The notes: a model not told the origin generated them from the letters alone. 64,000 nucleotides of DNA from Christensenella tenuis (GCF_014287795.1 NZ_JACOON010000003.1:124001-188000); one strand, 5' to 3'; positions 16,533 through 25,393 are shown, counted from the stretch's first letter. Numbers and translations: made by a program.

Positions 16533-17720
16533 TCAAACCTTTTCCCACGCGCGGCTCGCGCCCGACCTCAGGACGGCGTCGCTGATCCGCTCGATCTGGT
16601 AGCCGTCTTCAAAATCAGGCGAGGCCTGTTTGTTTTCCGCAATCGCCTTGATGAAATCATAGCACTCGACGATCTTGGTCTCCGTATATCCGATTCCCAG
16701 CGCCGGGATCGGCCACAGGCCTTCTCCATAAGGGTGAGCCGGACCGGTATAAATCGTACGGAAGCCCCGGCGGTCTCCGCCGTCGCTTGCAAAGCAGACC
16801 TGCAGTTCATCCCTGCGTTCGTAATTGAAATAGATGGAGCCTTCCGTCCCGTGGATTTCAAGCGTGATGAAGTTATTACGGCCCCACGCGTTCCGCGTCG
16901 CCTCTATCGTGCCAAACGCGCCGTTTTTGAAATTGATCATAAAGCAGCACTGATCGTCCACGTCAACTTTGCCTTTCGGCCCGCTGCCGCCTTTCACATT
17001 TCCAAGACTGTCTGCGGAGCCTGTTTGCAGCGGCCGCTCGTTTATATAGGTTGCGACGCGCGCGTTTACCTCATCGAAGTCCCCGATGAGGAACCGGGCC
17101 ATATCGACTACATGCGTCCCGATATCCCCAAGCGCACCCGAGCCGCATACCTTTTTCTGGAATCTCCAGGAGAGCGGGGAGTCCGGATCAGCCGACCAAT
17201 CCTGCAAATAGGTCCCGCGGAAATCCAGGATCGTCCCGACCGCCCCTTCGTCAATTAATTTTTTTGCAAGCTGCACCGCGGGCGTCCGCCTGTAGTTGAA
17301 TGCTAGCATATTGATCACGCCGGCTTTCTTGACGGCGTCGCGCATCTTTTCAGCTTCCTCGAGTGTTCTTGAAATCGGTTTTTCGCACAGGATATGCTTT
17401 CCGGCTTCTGCCGCCGCCACAGCGATTTCGCAGTGCACGTCGTTTGGCGTACAGATATCAACGATATCTATCTCCGGATCCTCCACGATATCGCGCCAAT
17501 TCGCCGTTCCTTGCTGGAATCCCAGCCGTTGCGCCGCGTCCCTCGCGCACTCCTCCGTCAAATCGGCAATGGTCTTTTTGACCGCCATCCCCGGCGCCGG
17601 CCAAAAAAACATCGGCATCCCGTCGTATGCAATGGAATGTGCTTTTGCCATAAAACCTGCGCCAATCAAACCTACATGATAAGTCTTCATCTTTTTCTTG
17701 TATGATACGTTACGTACCAT
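16533..17720 (-). CDS. Gfo/Idh/MocA-family NAD(P)-dependent sugar oxidoreductase
   Basis: A 395-residue dehydrogenase of sugars or inositols. The Rossmann motif GLIGAGFMAKAHS (near 17-29), the catalytic-region EKPISRTLEEAE (near 113-124) and the GDIGTHVVDMARF stretch (near 197-209), with its probable catalytic Asp/His, mark the family. ATG 17720 is preferred because AAAGGAGAAGT sits five bases upstream; an internal ATG at 17690 has no such site. It is the second gene of the operon, after the TIM-barrel isomerase. A piece of its 3' end is duplicated at 11094-11153. The substrate is unknown. Confidence 0.88.
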   Translation of the reverse strand: MVRNVSYKKKMKTYHVGLIGAGFMAKAHSIAYDGMPMFFWPAPGMAVKKTIADLTEECARDAAQRLGFQQGTANWRDIVEDPEIDIVDICTPNDVHCEIAVAAAEAGKHILCEKPISRTLEEAEKMRDAVKKAGVINMLAFNYRRTPAVQLAKKLIDEGAVGTILDFRGTYLQDWSADPDSPLSWRFQKKVCGSGALGDIGTHVVDMARFLIGDFDEVNARVATYINERPLQTGSADSLGNVKGGSGPKGKVDVDDQCCFMINFKNGAFGTIEATRNAWGRNNFITLEIHGTEGSIYFNYERRDELQVCFASDGGDRRGFRTIYTGPAHPYGEGLWPIPALGIGYTETKIVECYDFIKAIAENKQASPDFEDGYQIERISDAVLRSGASRAWEKV

Positions 17721-17745
17721 ACTTCTCCTTTCAATTTTTGTTTTT

Positions 17746-18561
17746 TTAAAATCCCTGTTTTCTCAAATAATTTGACGTGATCCGCGCGCCCTCCGCCGGG
17801 TCGCCCGCCCAGCCGTCGCACTCAACCGCGATTTCAATCTTATGCGGCGCTTTTCTGAGCACTTCCACGATTGCGTCTATATCGAGTATCCCGACGCCAA
17901 GGGGGCAAAACATACCGTCGTCCATGATGTCCTTCAGGTGGATGTAATCGATTCGGTCAAGATATTTTTTAACGACCTCGAACGGATCCCCACCGCCTTT
18001 TTTTACATGGGCAAGGTCGGGGCATAACCTGATACGCGTATGCGGCATGACCTTATCCAGCTGAACCGGGGATTCTACCAGCGACCCCATATGAGGATGA
18101 AAACTTGCCCGCATTCCCAGCTTGTCTGCAAGGTCGCAAACCCGGTCAAGCGCTTCGCCCAATTTTACGTAATCCGATTCCCGGATCCCGTCGAACCGGA
18201 TCGCGCCGCCTCCAAGGGCAATCTCCGTTGCCCCAAGATTTTTCGCAAATTGCGCGGCGCGGCGGATACGGTCCAGTTCTTCGGGCAGGATCTCATCGTA
18301 AATGAAATTACAGGCGACATATACGCCCTTCAGCGCAAGACCGTACTTTTCCAGCATTTTTTTCAGGCTCCCGCTGCGTCCCTCGAACTCCAATAATTCG
18401 CCGTCAAATATCTCCACCGATTCAAATCCCGCTTCTGCAATATCCGCCAGCGCCTGTTCGAGTTTGCCGGCACATCTGTAATATGCAGCGTTTACGCAAT
18501 TTGGCGCCGCCCAGTGCGCCAGGACCGGCCCCCATGCATTCGTTGAGTAAGTGATTTTCAT
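17746..18561 (-). CDS. Xylose-isomerase-like TIM-barrel sugar isomerase/epimerase
   Basis: A 271-residue protein of the AP-endonuclease-2/xylose-isomerase-like family (IolE, IolI and sugar 3-epimerase relatives). Probable metal ligands are Glu in the early barrel, FHPHMGS (near 155), CPDLAHVKKGG (near 182), IHLKDIMDD (near 205) and the final AVECDGW (near 250). ATG 18561 follows AAAAGGAGAAAG. It is the first gene of the minus-strand sugar operon, read from the promoter near 18703. Together with the Gfo/Idh/MocA enzyme it suggests an oxidation-isomerisation route on an unusual sugar or cyclitol. Confidence 0.85.
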   Translation of the reverse strand: MKITYSTNAWGPVLAHWAAPNCVNAAYYRCAGKLEQALADIAEAGFESVEIFDGELLEFEGRSGSLKKMLEKYGLALKGVYVACNFIYDEILPEELDRIRRAAQFAKNLGATEIALGGGAIRFDGIRESDYVKLGEALDRVCDLADKLGMRASFHPHMGSLVESPVQLDKVMPHTRIRLCPDLAHVKKGGGDPFEVVKKYLDRIDYIHLKDIMDDGMFCPLGVGILDIDAIVEVLRKAPHKIEIAVECDGWAGDPAEGARITSNYLRKQGF

Positions 18562-18692
18562 AAGCTTTCTCCTTTTTCATTTTTCTATTTTGCAAAAAAA
18601 GCGTAAATTAACAGAGCTACGGAAAAATCCAGTTTTTTCCGTTTCCACAGGACCCATAGTTTGTTTATTTTTATCTTTGTGCTTTTCCCCTG

Positions 18693-18731
18693 TTTACGTA
18701 TACTATAGCACAACGCGAAAAGAAAGAAAGA
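18693..18731 (-). promoter_or_regulatory. Operon promoter with overlapping LacI-type operator
   Basis: Minus-strand -10 TATAGT (18708-18703) has no good -35. It overlaps GTTTACGTATAC (18693-18704), a degenerate copy of the ATTTACGTAAAT palindrome found at the regulator's own promoter. The layout fits repression of the operon starting at 18561. The promoter is weaker evidence than the operator. Confidence 0.5.
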
Positions 18732-18783
18732 AATTCGGACTGTTTTAACTTTTTTTCAAAAAAATTGCTGTTTTTATGCCTTT

Positions 18784-18793
18784 TTTACGTAAA
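18784..18793. promoter_or_regulatory. LacI-type operator copy at the end of the regulator gene
   Basis: TTTACGTAAA, a perfect 10-bp palindrome with the central CG typical of LacI-family operators. It lies directly after the stop codon of the regulator and 80-90 bases upstream of the operon operator, suitable for looping between two sites. Confidence 0.55.
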
Positions 18794-18794
18794 T

Positions 18795-20315
18795 TTAATG
18801 GCTTTTGTGTAATTTCAGAAATTCAGGCGCAGGCTTTCGGATGATTTCGCGCCAATAACGTGTCAACTCGCGCGGATATACCACCACCGGCTGTACGCCC
18901 ACAAATTTATATCCTTTTTTTCCCAGCAGCGCCTGGATCGTAATCATTGCGGCTGCTTCTCCCTGCTCGTAAGGACGCTGCGCGCTGATGCCCCGCACCA
19001 TTTCTCCCCGCGCCATGTAAGCGGCAATTTCCAGGTCCAGATCCACCGTGGAAATAGCGACGTCCGTCCTTCCCAGCGCACGCAGGGCGCGTATCGCCTC
19101 CATTGCCGGGCGTTCCCATGATACATAGAGGCCGGAAATCTCCGGATGCTCCCGCATCATTTGCAGGCAGGTATCATATACATTTTGAATTTGATAAAAA
19201 TTTTTGCGCGACACGATCTGCAAATTGGTATAATTTTCCGTCAGCACCTGCTCTGCCGCATTATCCCGCTGGCGCGTCATATGAAACGGCAGCCCATGAT
19301 TTAAGAGGCCCAGTTTAATATGCGTTCTCTCCTTGAAATACTCCCCCAAAATATTGCCTGCATTTTGTCCGTTTTCCCGTTCGTTCACTGAAACGCAGCT
19401 ATAATAGTCATTCTGGTCGATCCCCTGGGGTATATTTCCAATGAGGATCATTTTTGTCAGGCGGGAGAGTTCCTTGAATTTGCCCGCCGTAATGTTTTCA
19501 TCCACCGGAACGCCGATAATCGCATCCGGTTTCTGCATGCGAAGCGCGTCTAACTGCGTCACCTGCAATTGCGCGTTAAAATTTGCGTCCATCACTGCAA
19601 CAACCTGTACGTTATAGCGCGCAAGCGTATCACGGATCGCCATTTCCTGTAACCGGGACCATTCCGTATCCATACAGTGAAACGCTATCGCAACCTTGAA
19701 TTGTCCCTTCTTTAAATATTCTTCTTCCGCCGTATCGACCAGTATGGCCTCGGGCGGAACGGCGATTTCCCCAAACGGCCCCCGATTGATAACGCGCGTA
19801 GATTTCCGGACCGTAAAACCGATGGGCATACGGACTACCGTCGGCGCAATGGGATTCCCCTTCATTATTTTCATCATCACCTCTACCGCGCGCTTTGCGG
19901 TACCGGCGGTATCCTGTCTGAGGATCGTAAGCGACGGGTTGAAAATACCGCTCCATTCATCATCACCAAAGCCAACAATGGAAATATCGTCCGGGCACTT
20001 CAATCCATAATCGTCTGCATTTTTCAGAAGTTTTAGCGTCAACGTATTTCCCGAAGCGATAAATGCGGAAGGAAGCGTATCGAAACGCGCCTTATCAAAG
20101 ATATTTTCCTCCTCCTGGCGGTAAAGATTTACCCTGCAAACCAACTTTTTGTCGAATGGGACTTTATATTCCTCCAGCGCGCGTTGATATCCCGCGAGCC
20201 GTTCCTGGCAGTTGAGCAGGTCACAATCCTCGAGCAGGATGCCAATTGATTTATGCCCGCTGCGAATCAAATGGCGGGTCCCTCGAAACATTGCTTCCTC
20301 GTTTTCAGACAGCAC
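18795..20315 (-). pseudogene. LacI-type regulator, C-terminal part: effector domain plus an extra substrate-binding-protein domain (frameshifted)
   Basis: The downstream 506 codons of the regulator, out of frame with the DNA-binding half by one base near 20392-20394. Residues 1-185 are the rest of the LacI effector domain (IRSGHKSIGILLED, DDISIVGFGDDEWSG). After GPFGEIAVPPEAI (near 200) comes a second complete binding fold, from about 213 to 490. It is homologous to the sugar-binding lipoproteins of this locus but has no signal peptide: AVMDANFNAQLQ, IIGVPVDENI and RGISAQRPYEQGEAA match SBP1/SBP2 positions. Two sensor domains in one LacI-family protein are rare. The frame loss may be a real mutation or an assembly error in a G-run; with one G restored the protein is about 663 residues. 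Confidence 0.78.
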
Positions 20316-20377
20316 AGCCGGAATTTCATCGTCTTTCGTCTTTCGCTCTACGCAGACAAAAGGGATACCCGAACGCT

Positions 20378-20785
20378 TTATTTTGCGTATACCCGCGATG
20401 CGTTTACCGCAGGCGATAAAAAGATACCGGCGGTGTTTTTATCCGCAAGCAGATTCAAAAGGATATGCTTTTCATACTCTTCGTTATCGTGGGAAACATA
20501 GACCGAAAGAATATATCCCTCTTTCGCAAGAAGGTCTGTCATTGTATTCGCAAGCTGCGCATAGACAGTGCTGCTGATGGTGGGCAATACAAACACTACC
20601 CTTGACTGCTTTCCGAATTTGAATTGATTCCCCCGTATTTTATCTATATACCCCGTTTCATAAATGACCCGTTCTACTTTTTTCGTCAAGCCGGGACTAA
20701 CATAACGGGTTTTGTTAATAACATGGGACACCGTAGCAATGGATACTCCTGCCATTTTGGCAATATCCTTTATTGTGATACTCAT
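20378..20785 (-). pseudogene. LacI-type regulator, N-terminal part with DNA-binding domain (frameshifted)
   Basis: 135 residues, ending at a TAA six codons after the frameshift. The N-terminal helix-turn-helix and hinge (TIKDIAKMAGVSIATVSHVIN, residues 3-23) is a textbook LacI domain, followed by the first part of the effector domain (VVFVLPTIS, LAKEGYILSVYVSHDNEE). ATG 20785 follows GGGAGGC. Reading on in the alternative frame after 20392 gives IRKIKRSGIPFVCVERK, which joins smoothly to the downstream half, so one gene was broken. Its promoter and the operator ATTTACGTAAAT lie just upstream, suggesting autoregulation. As it stands, only a truncated DNA-binding peptide would be made. Confidence 0.85.
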
Positions 20786-20802
20786 GTTTGCCTCCCTTTT
20801 CG

Positions 20803-20814
20803 ATTTACGTAAAT
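20803..20814. promoter_or_regulatory. LacI-type operator at the regulator's own promoter
   Basis: ATTTACGTAAAT is a perfect 12-bp palindrome placed between the -10 and the ribosome site of the regulator, overlapping the -10 by two bases. It is the strongest copy of the motif also seen at 18693, 18784 and 20884. Confidence 0.7.
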
Positions 20815-20841
20815 TATAATGATGGGGGGAGCCAGAGTCAA
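20813..20841 (-). promoter_or_regulatory. Sigma-70 promoter of the LacI-type regulator
   Basis: Minus-strand TTGACT (20841-20836), a 17-base spacer and TATAAT (20818-20813), followed directly by the operator. A near-consensus promoter. Confidence 0.75.
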
Positions 20842-20925
20842 TTAATCCGAAGAAATCAAACAAAATCCGCTCAAGCCTATCTTATTTACGTAAATCGGGA
20901 ACAAATTCAGTACGTCAGTGTAGAG

Positions 20926-22239
20926 ATGCTCATTCCGGAGGATCACTTGCTACGCCAGATTGAGAAAACGGTAGATTTCAGTTTCATTTATCCGTTGGCG
21001 GAGGGTATATATTCTCCGGATAAAGGCAGGCCGGGAGTCGATCCGGTGGTTCTGGTGAAAATCGTGCTCATCCAGTACCTGTACGGGATATGCAGCATGA
21101 GACAGACCATAGAAGAAATCCGGTATAACGTGGCATACCGCTGGTTTTTGGGATACGATCTATACAAAAGACCTCCTCATTTTTCAACATTCGGAAAAAA
21201 CTACAAGCGCCGCTTTGAGGGAACAGACCTGTTTGAGCAAATATTCACCCATATGGTCGAACTGTGTATTCACAAAGGCGCTGTGCGCGCGGAAACGTTG
21301 TTCGTAGACGCCACACATCTGAAAGCGAGCGCCAATAAACATAAAAAGGTAAAGCGCGAGATTCAAAAGCAGGTTAAAAGTTACCATGAGGAGCTTTTGG
21401 CGGAGATCAACCGCGACCGCGAAGCTCATGGAAAAGAGCCGTTCGACGATGACCCACCGCCGGGCAGCGCGCCTGTAACCCAAAGCACAACAGACCCGGA
21501 TAGCGGGATGTTCGTGAAAGGCGAACACAAACGGGATTTCGCGTACAGCATACAGACTGCCTGCGACAGGCACGGCTGCGCACTGGCGTATGATGTAGCA
21601 GCGGGAAACGTACACGACAGTGTGAGTTTTGAAGGGCTATACAGAAAGCTTCTGCCATACAACCCACTGCGCTTGGTCACGGATGTCGATTACAAAACGC
21701 CCGCCATTATGCGAATGTTGCTGACGGGTGGCATCATGCCTGTTGTGCCGTATACGAGTCCCAAAGCGGGAAAGGGGTTCTTGAAGAAGTCCGAATACAT
21801 ATACGATGAATACTATGATTGTTACATCTGTCCGGAAAACAAAATACTCTCATACTCCACCACAAACAGGGAGGGATACCGTGAATACAAGAGCAAAAAA
21901 TATGTGTGCGGGAAAGGCTGCCGGCTGTCAGAATGTACGCGGAGCAAAACCCATACTAAGGTGATCATGCGCCATATTTGGGAAGAATACATGGAGCAAT
22001 CCCACCACATTCGGTATATGGAAGGGATAAAGGAACTCTACGCCAAACGCAAAGAAACGATAGAACGGGTGTTTGGCGATGCGAAAGAAAAACACGGATT
22101 TCGATACACCCAGTATCGGTGCAAAGCGAAGATCGAGATGGAAGTCGCCCTCGCCTACACGGCAATGAACCTCAAGAAGCTGGCACGGTGGCTCACCTAC
22201 TCTTTCGGCTTTCTTTCTCTTTCAACTTTATTCCTCTAA
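20926..22239 (+). CDS. IS1182-family transposase
   Basis: 437 residues from the first in-frame ATG; the frame is open further upstream and family similarity (NREQIQYVSVEM) begins about ten codons earlier, so the true start may be a non-ATG codon. The N-terminal DUF772 domain (FSFIYPLAEGIYS, GRPGVDPVVLVKIVLIQYL) is followed by a DDE catalytic domain: ETLFVDATHLKASANKH, RLVTDVDYKTPA and ETIERVFGDAKEKHGF carry the three acidic residues. A Cys cluster (CGKGCRLSEC) lies before the last motif. The domain set appears intact, so the element could be active. No ribosome site is visible before 20926. Confidence 0.85.
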   Translation: MLIPEDHLLRQIEKTVDFSFIYPLAEGIYSPDKGRPGVDPVVLVKIVLIQYLYGICSMRQTIEEIRYNVAYRWFLGYDLYKRPPHFSTFGKNYKRRFEGTDLFEQIFTHMVELCIHKGAVRAETLFVDATHLKASANKHKKVKREIQKQVKSYHEELLAEINRDREAHGKEPFDDDPPPGSAPVTQSTTDPDSGMFVKGEHKRDFAYSIQTACDRHGCALAYDVAAGNVHDSVSFEGLYRKLLPYNPLRLVTDVDYKTPAIMRMLLTGGIMPVVPYTSPKAGKGFLKKSEYIYDEYYDCYICPENKILSYSTTNREGYREYKSKKYVCGKGCRLSECTRSKTHTKVIMRHIWEEYMEQSHHIRYMEGIKELYAKRKETIERVFGDAKEKHGFRYTQYRCKAKIEMEVALAYTAMNLKKLARWLTYSFGFLSLSTLFL

Positions 22240-22279
22240 AAAAGGATTCGATGCGCTCTCTTCGCTTGAATCCTTTTTG
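22238..22279. terminator. Intrinsic terminator after the transposase, bidirectional
   Basis: Stem AAAAAGGATTC/GAATCCTTTTT around an 18-base loop with A-run and T-run on opposite sides. It ends the transposase transcript and could also stop the minus-strand sugar operon ending at 22349. Confidence 0.8.
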
Positions 22280-22291
22280 TCTACAGGCTGA

Positions 22292-22319
22292 AGAGTACGG
22301 CTCTCCCGTACTCTTTTTT
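22292..22319 (+). terminator. Second intrinsic terminator
   Basis: A 9-bp stem AGAGTACGG/CCGTACTCT with a five-base loop and six T residues, on the plus strand, 53 bases after the transposase stop. Confidence 0.75.
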
Positions 22320-22348
22320 GCTTCAATTTTGATTATCCTTATTTAAAT

Positions 22349-23038
22349 CTAAATGCTGCCCAAAACTTTTTCATATTCATTGCAAAGCGGATAAACCAAT
22401 TCCTCATCTTCTTCTATTTCCGCGAAGCGGGAGACTTTTTCGTAAAAATAATTATCCGTATTATCATCGTTGACAGAGGATACTTCCCCCACGATCAGGT
22501 CTCCATAGCCTTGCTTCGCCCCGAATATGTGGTACATGCGCGGTGTAAGCGAAACGCTGCTGCCCGGCCCGACAAGGAATTCCTCTCCGGCGCCTATAGT
22601 TTTCAGAATGCCGTCCACCGATACATTTACATGTCCTTCCCTGTCCGGTTCCCCATCCGGCAATGCATTATACAGTTTCATATACATCATTCCGCCCCCG
22701 CGGTTGATAATATCTTCCGTTTTTACAGCATGGAAGTGCATGGGCAGGCGCTGGCCTTCGTGCAGTGGAATTACTTTTTCAGCATAGGGAGTCCCGATGT
22801 TCCGTCCAACGACTCCATTCCGGAGCGTAAACAGAACGCTGCCCACCGTCTTGAAATCTCCCATTCCATAATCCGTAATGTCCCATCCGCGCATCGTTGC
22901 ACGGATAACGTCGATCTTTTCCGCGTTTTTCTTCCATTCCCCGAGCGTCCACTCTGCAAATTCCGGCAGATAAAAACAATGCTTTTTCAGCAGCTCCCCT
23001 GCCCATTTAATTTCCTTTTGTATTTCCGACCGTTTCAT
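22349..23038 (-). CDS. D-lyxose ketol-isomerase-family cupin
   Basis: A 229-residue cupin sugar isomerase of the D-lyxose isomerase family, which interconverts D-lyxose/D-xylulose or D-mannose/D-fructose with a divalent metal. Metal ligands are visible in LPMHFHAVKTEDI (HxH and Glu, near 99-111) and RMYHIFGAK (His, near 170). Length matches the family. ATG 23038 sits one base after the stop of the preceding URO-D gene, with GGAGGG inside that gene's end, so the two are translationally coupled. It is the last gene of the second sugar operon and suggests that a pentose or mannose-type sugar is the end product of the pathway. Confidence 0.82.
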   Translation of the reverse strand: MKRSEIQKEIKWAGELLKKHCFYLPEFAEWTLGEWKKNAEKIDVIRATMRGWDITDYGMGDFKTVGSVLFTLRNGVVGRNIGTPYAEKVIPLHEGQRLPMHFHAVKTEDIINRGGGMMYMKLYNALPDGEPDREGHVNVSVDGILKTIGAGEEFLVGPGSSVSLTPRMYHIFGAKQGYGDLIVGEVSSVNDDNTDNYFYEKVSRFAEIEEDEELVYPLCNEYEKVLGSI

Positions 23039-23039
23039 A

Positions 23040-24098
23040 TCAAATTCCCTCCGTTTTTTCCCCGCGCAGGCTGCGCAGTGTATTTACCATCGTCAAATAT
23101 CCTTCTTTCGGCACGTAATCCGGAACAGAGTTTCCTGATCCAAAGGCGATCCCTCCCTGCTTGCCTGCATTTTCTGAAAACACGTCTTCCACATAGGTTT
23201 GGATTTCACCAAGGGACTCCCGGCACAGCACATCGGTGTCGATTCCGCCGAAGTTGCCAATTTTCTGTCCATACTGTTCGACCCACGCATGGAACGGGGC
23301 GATCGCGTCTTCATTGGAATGTTTGGCGTCGATCCCCGCCTCTTCGATCAAATCGTCCATTACATCAAAAATACACCCGCAGCTATGCAGCAGGAACGGC
23401 TTTCCAAATGCATGAATTTGGGTAACAAGGCGTTTATACTGCGGTACCAGCAAAGTATTGATATCTGGAACAGAAAGCAGCGTCTGCGAACGAAAGCCGA
23501 GGTCGTCCCCAAACCTGCAAACGCAATAACTGTCCGAAAAGCATTCCAGAAACCTTTTCCAAATCTCCATCATCAGGTCAGCCGCTTTTTCAAATATTCC
23601 ACCGTACAGTGCCGGATCGTCGATCGCCATATAGCATAGTCCTTCGTATCCGCACAGATCCTGCACGATCTCGAACAATCCGTTTCCCGGCCCGCCGATC
23701 GCTTTCATGCCATCCGGCAAAGCCCGCCCGAGCGCCTCAAAGTCATCGGAAAACAACTGGAAATACCGGTCTGCAAGCGTATCCCACGGATAACTGCTGA
23801 AATCATCAAAAGTTTTGATCGCAGGATCGGCATGGTGATACAGCGCGCCGCCGCCCGGCAGCATCTTCGTGATGCATTGTTCGAATGAAACCGTATCGTA
23901 TCCCATTTCCAAGAAAAAACGGGTATATTGCTTAAAGTATTCTTCTTTCCTCCCGTTTTTGACCAGAGGGGAAAAATCGGTTTTCAACACCGCCTGCATT
24001 ACCTCGTCCGCAACAATATGATCGTACAGCGGAATGCGTTTTGGTTTTTTGTTTGTCGCCGCATCGACGATATTATGATAATCTGGTTGAAAGTTCAT
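23040..24098 (-). CDS. Uroporphyrinogen decarboxylase (URO-D) superfamily protein, copy 1
   Basis: 352 residues with the URO-D/methyltransferase barrel. The LHSCGCIFDVMDD segment (near 235-247) gives the His-x-Cys pair that in MtaA/MtbA-type methylcobalamin:CoM methyltransferases binds zinc. GNFGGIDTDVL (near 285) is the matching late-barrel loop. The N-terminal Arg-rich motif of true HemE is absent, so porphyrin decarboxylation is unlikely. ATG 24098 follows AAAGGAGAGAAG. It lies in a sugar operon with three further URO-D proteins and no corrinoid protein. The reaction is unknown; a methyl- or sugar-related activity is possible. Confidence 0.75.
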   Translation of the reverse strand: MNFQPDYHNIVDAATNKKPKRIPLYDHIVADEVMQAVLKTDFSPLVKNGRKEEYFKQYTRFFLEMGYDTVSFEQCITKMLPGGGALYHHADPAIKTFDDFSSYPWDTLADRYFQLFSDDFEALGRALPDGMKAIGGPGNGLFEIVQDLCGYEGLCYMAIDDPALYGGIFEKAADLMMEIWKRFLECFSDSYCVCRFGDDLGFRSQTLLSVPDINTLLVPQYKRLVTQIHAFGKPFLLHSCGCIFDVMDDLIEEAGIDAKHSNEDAIAPFHAWVEQYGQKIGNFGGIDTDVLCRESLGEIQTYVEDVFSENAGKQGGIAFGSGNSVPDYVPKEGYLTMVNTLRSLRGEKTEGI

Positions 24099-24167
24099 TC
24101 TTCTCTCCTTTGCTGGTTTTAATGCTCCTTCTTTCCGCTTGATTGCCCTCTTGCGCTTGTGGAATAC

Positions 24168-25262
24168 TTATTCCACGGCAGCTTCACTCATGGCAACCAC
24201 ATTTTCTATACTGACATTTTCAAGAAGCGCTTCGTGGCTTGGAGATACGATATAGCGGCTTCCAAAAATATCTTTCAGCCTGCGCACTTCGTCCTTTACT
24301 TCCTGCGGCGTTCCAAAGGGAAGCAGTTCCTGTGTGTCGATCCCGCCAATCAATACCAAATCGTTTTTAAATTCTTTCGCGAGCTTCTCCGGCTGCATAT
24401 TCGCCGCCTTCGCCTGAAGCGGATGAAGTGCGTCGATTCCAAGGTCGATGAGGCGCGGGATGATGTCAAAAATCGCCCCGCAGGAATGCATCGTTACTTT
24501 CAATCCATAAGACTTCATCTGGTCGATTAATTTTTTCATGAACGGCGCGATAAATTTATCGAAAAACTCATTGCTCACCAAAAGTGAAAGCTGGCTGCCA
24601 AGGTCGTTTCCGAAAAACGCCGACGTCAACCGGTTTCCCATAGCGTCAAAGCATCGTTTATTTGCCTCAAGGTAAAATTCCGTAATGTGTTCCGTTGCCG
24701 CCAATACGACATCCGGATCCGTATGCATTTTTATAAAATAGTTCTCCATGCCGAAAAAGTCGCAGGCGACGTGGAAAAACGGGCACCACATTCCGCCCAG
24801 AACGGCAAGCCCCGCCTCCTGTGCGTAATCGATATTGCGCATCGTTTGCGTAAAATCCAGATACTTCGGATCAGGCCAGTCAAAGGCCTCCACTTCCGCA
24901 ACATCTTCCGTCTCCGCAAAGACACCGTTCTGCCCGAGGCTTATCCGCTTTTCCTGAAAACAATCCCACATCGGTTTCCCATCCGGATGCCGCCATGCGC
25001 CCGGATCCACCTCGGGAGAAAACCACAGCAAGTCGCTGTTTAAAGCCTTGGCAAGTTCAACGTCCGCCTTTCCAATCTTTTCCGAGGTCAACACGCTGTT
25101 TTGCAGATTTTGCTTTTCAATTTCCGTCAGTGCTTCCTCCTCGATGCCAAAATATGCGCAATAAAGCTGTTTGGCTTTTTCCGAAGGATTTCCCAGCCAA
25201 AAGCCGTTATTTTCCGGCTGTACATCCCGATAGATTGATTCGACTATTTGTTTTCCCCTCAT
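24168..25262 (-). CDS. URO-D superfamily protein, copy 2
   Basis: 364 residues. The barrel core holds MHSCGAIFDIIP (near 246-257), with the His-x-Cys pair, and LIGGIDTQELLPFGT (near 295-309), typical of URO-D-type methyltransferases. ATG 25262 is used as the first start after the upstream kinase stop region that keeps family length; its ribosome site (GAAAGG) is modest. It lies 69 bases before copy 1 and 131 bases after the ROK kinase. It lacks HemE active-site motifs. The similar copies 1-3 suggest duplication with divergence for a shared chemistry. Confidence 0.75.
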   Translation of the reverse strand: MRGKQIVESIYRDVQPENNGFWLGNPSEKAKQLYCAYFGIEEEALTEIEKQNLQNSVLTSEKIGKADVELAKALNSDLLWFSPEVDPGAWRHPDGKPMWDCFQEKRISLGQNGVFAETEDVAEVEAFDWPDPKYLDFTQTMRNIDYAQEAGLAVLGGMWCPFFHVACDFFGMENYFIKMHTDPDVVLAATEHITEFYLEANKRCFDAMGNRLTSAFFGNDLGSQLSLLVSNEFFDKFIAPFMKKLIDQMKSYGLKVTMHSCGAIFDIIPRLIDLGIDALHPLQAKAANMQPEKLAKEFKNDLVLIGGIDTQELLPFGTPQEVKDEVRRLKDIFGSRYIVSPSHEALLENVSIENVVAMSEAAVE

Positions 25263-25393
25263 AACGTGCGCCTTTCTTTCCTTGGTGATTGTCTGGTTCG
25301 TTTTATATTCGTCATATCTTGCCGCCCATCCGCTGCCTCGCTCTGCCGCATCCCACGGATAGGCGAAATGCTCTCCCAATATACCTCCACCGC

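Larger units (their letters stand above)
20884..22347 (+). mobile_element. IS1182-family insertion sequence (ends approximate)
   Basis: One full-length transposase gene of the IS1182 type, without passenger genes. The left end near 20884 (ATTTACGTAAATCGGGAAC) and the reverse complement of the right end near 22347 (ATTTAAATAAGGATAATC) show an imperfect inverted similarity of about 30 bases. I use this as the likely termini, but it is weak. No clean target duplication could be seen. Two intrinsic terminators lie inside the right end. Confidence 0.5.

Noticed and set aside
20815..22347. Target-site duplication flanking the IS1182-like element
   Set aside because: CTTATTT...AAATC occurs on both sides but with a four-base difference, so it does not qualify as a clean duplication.
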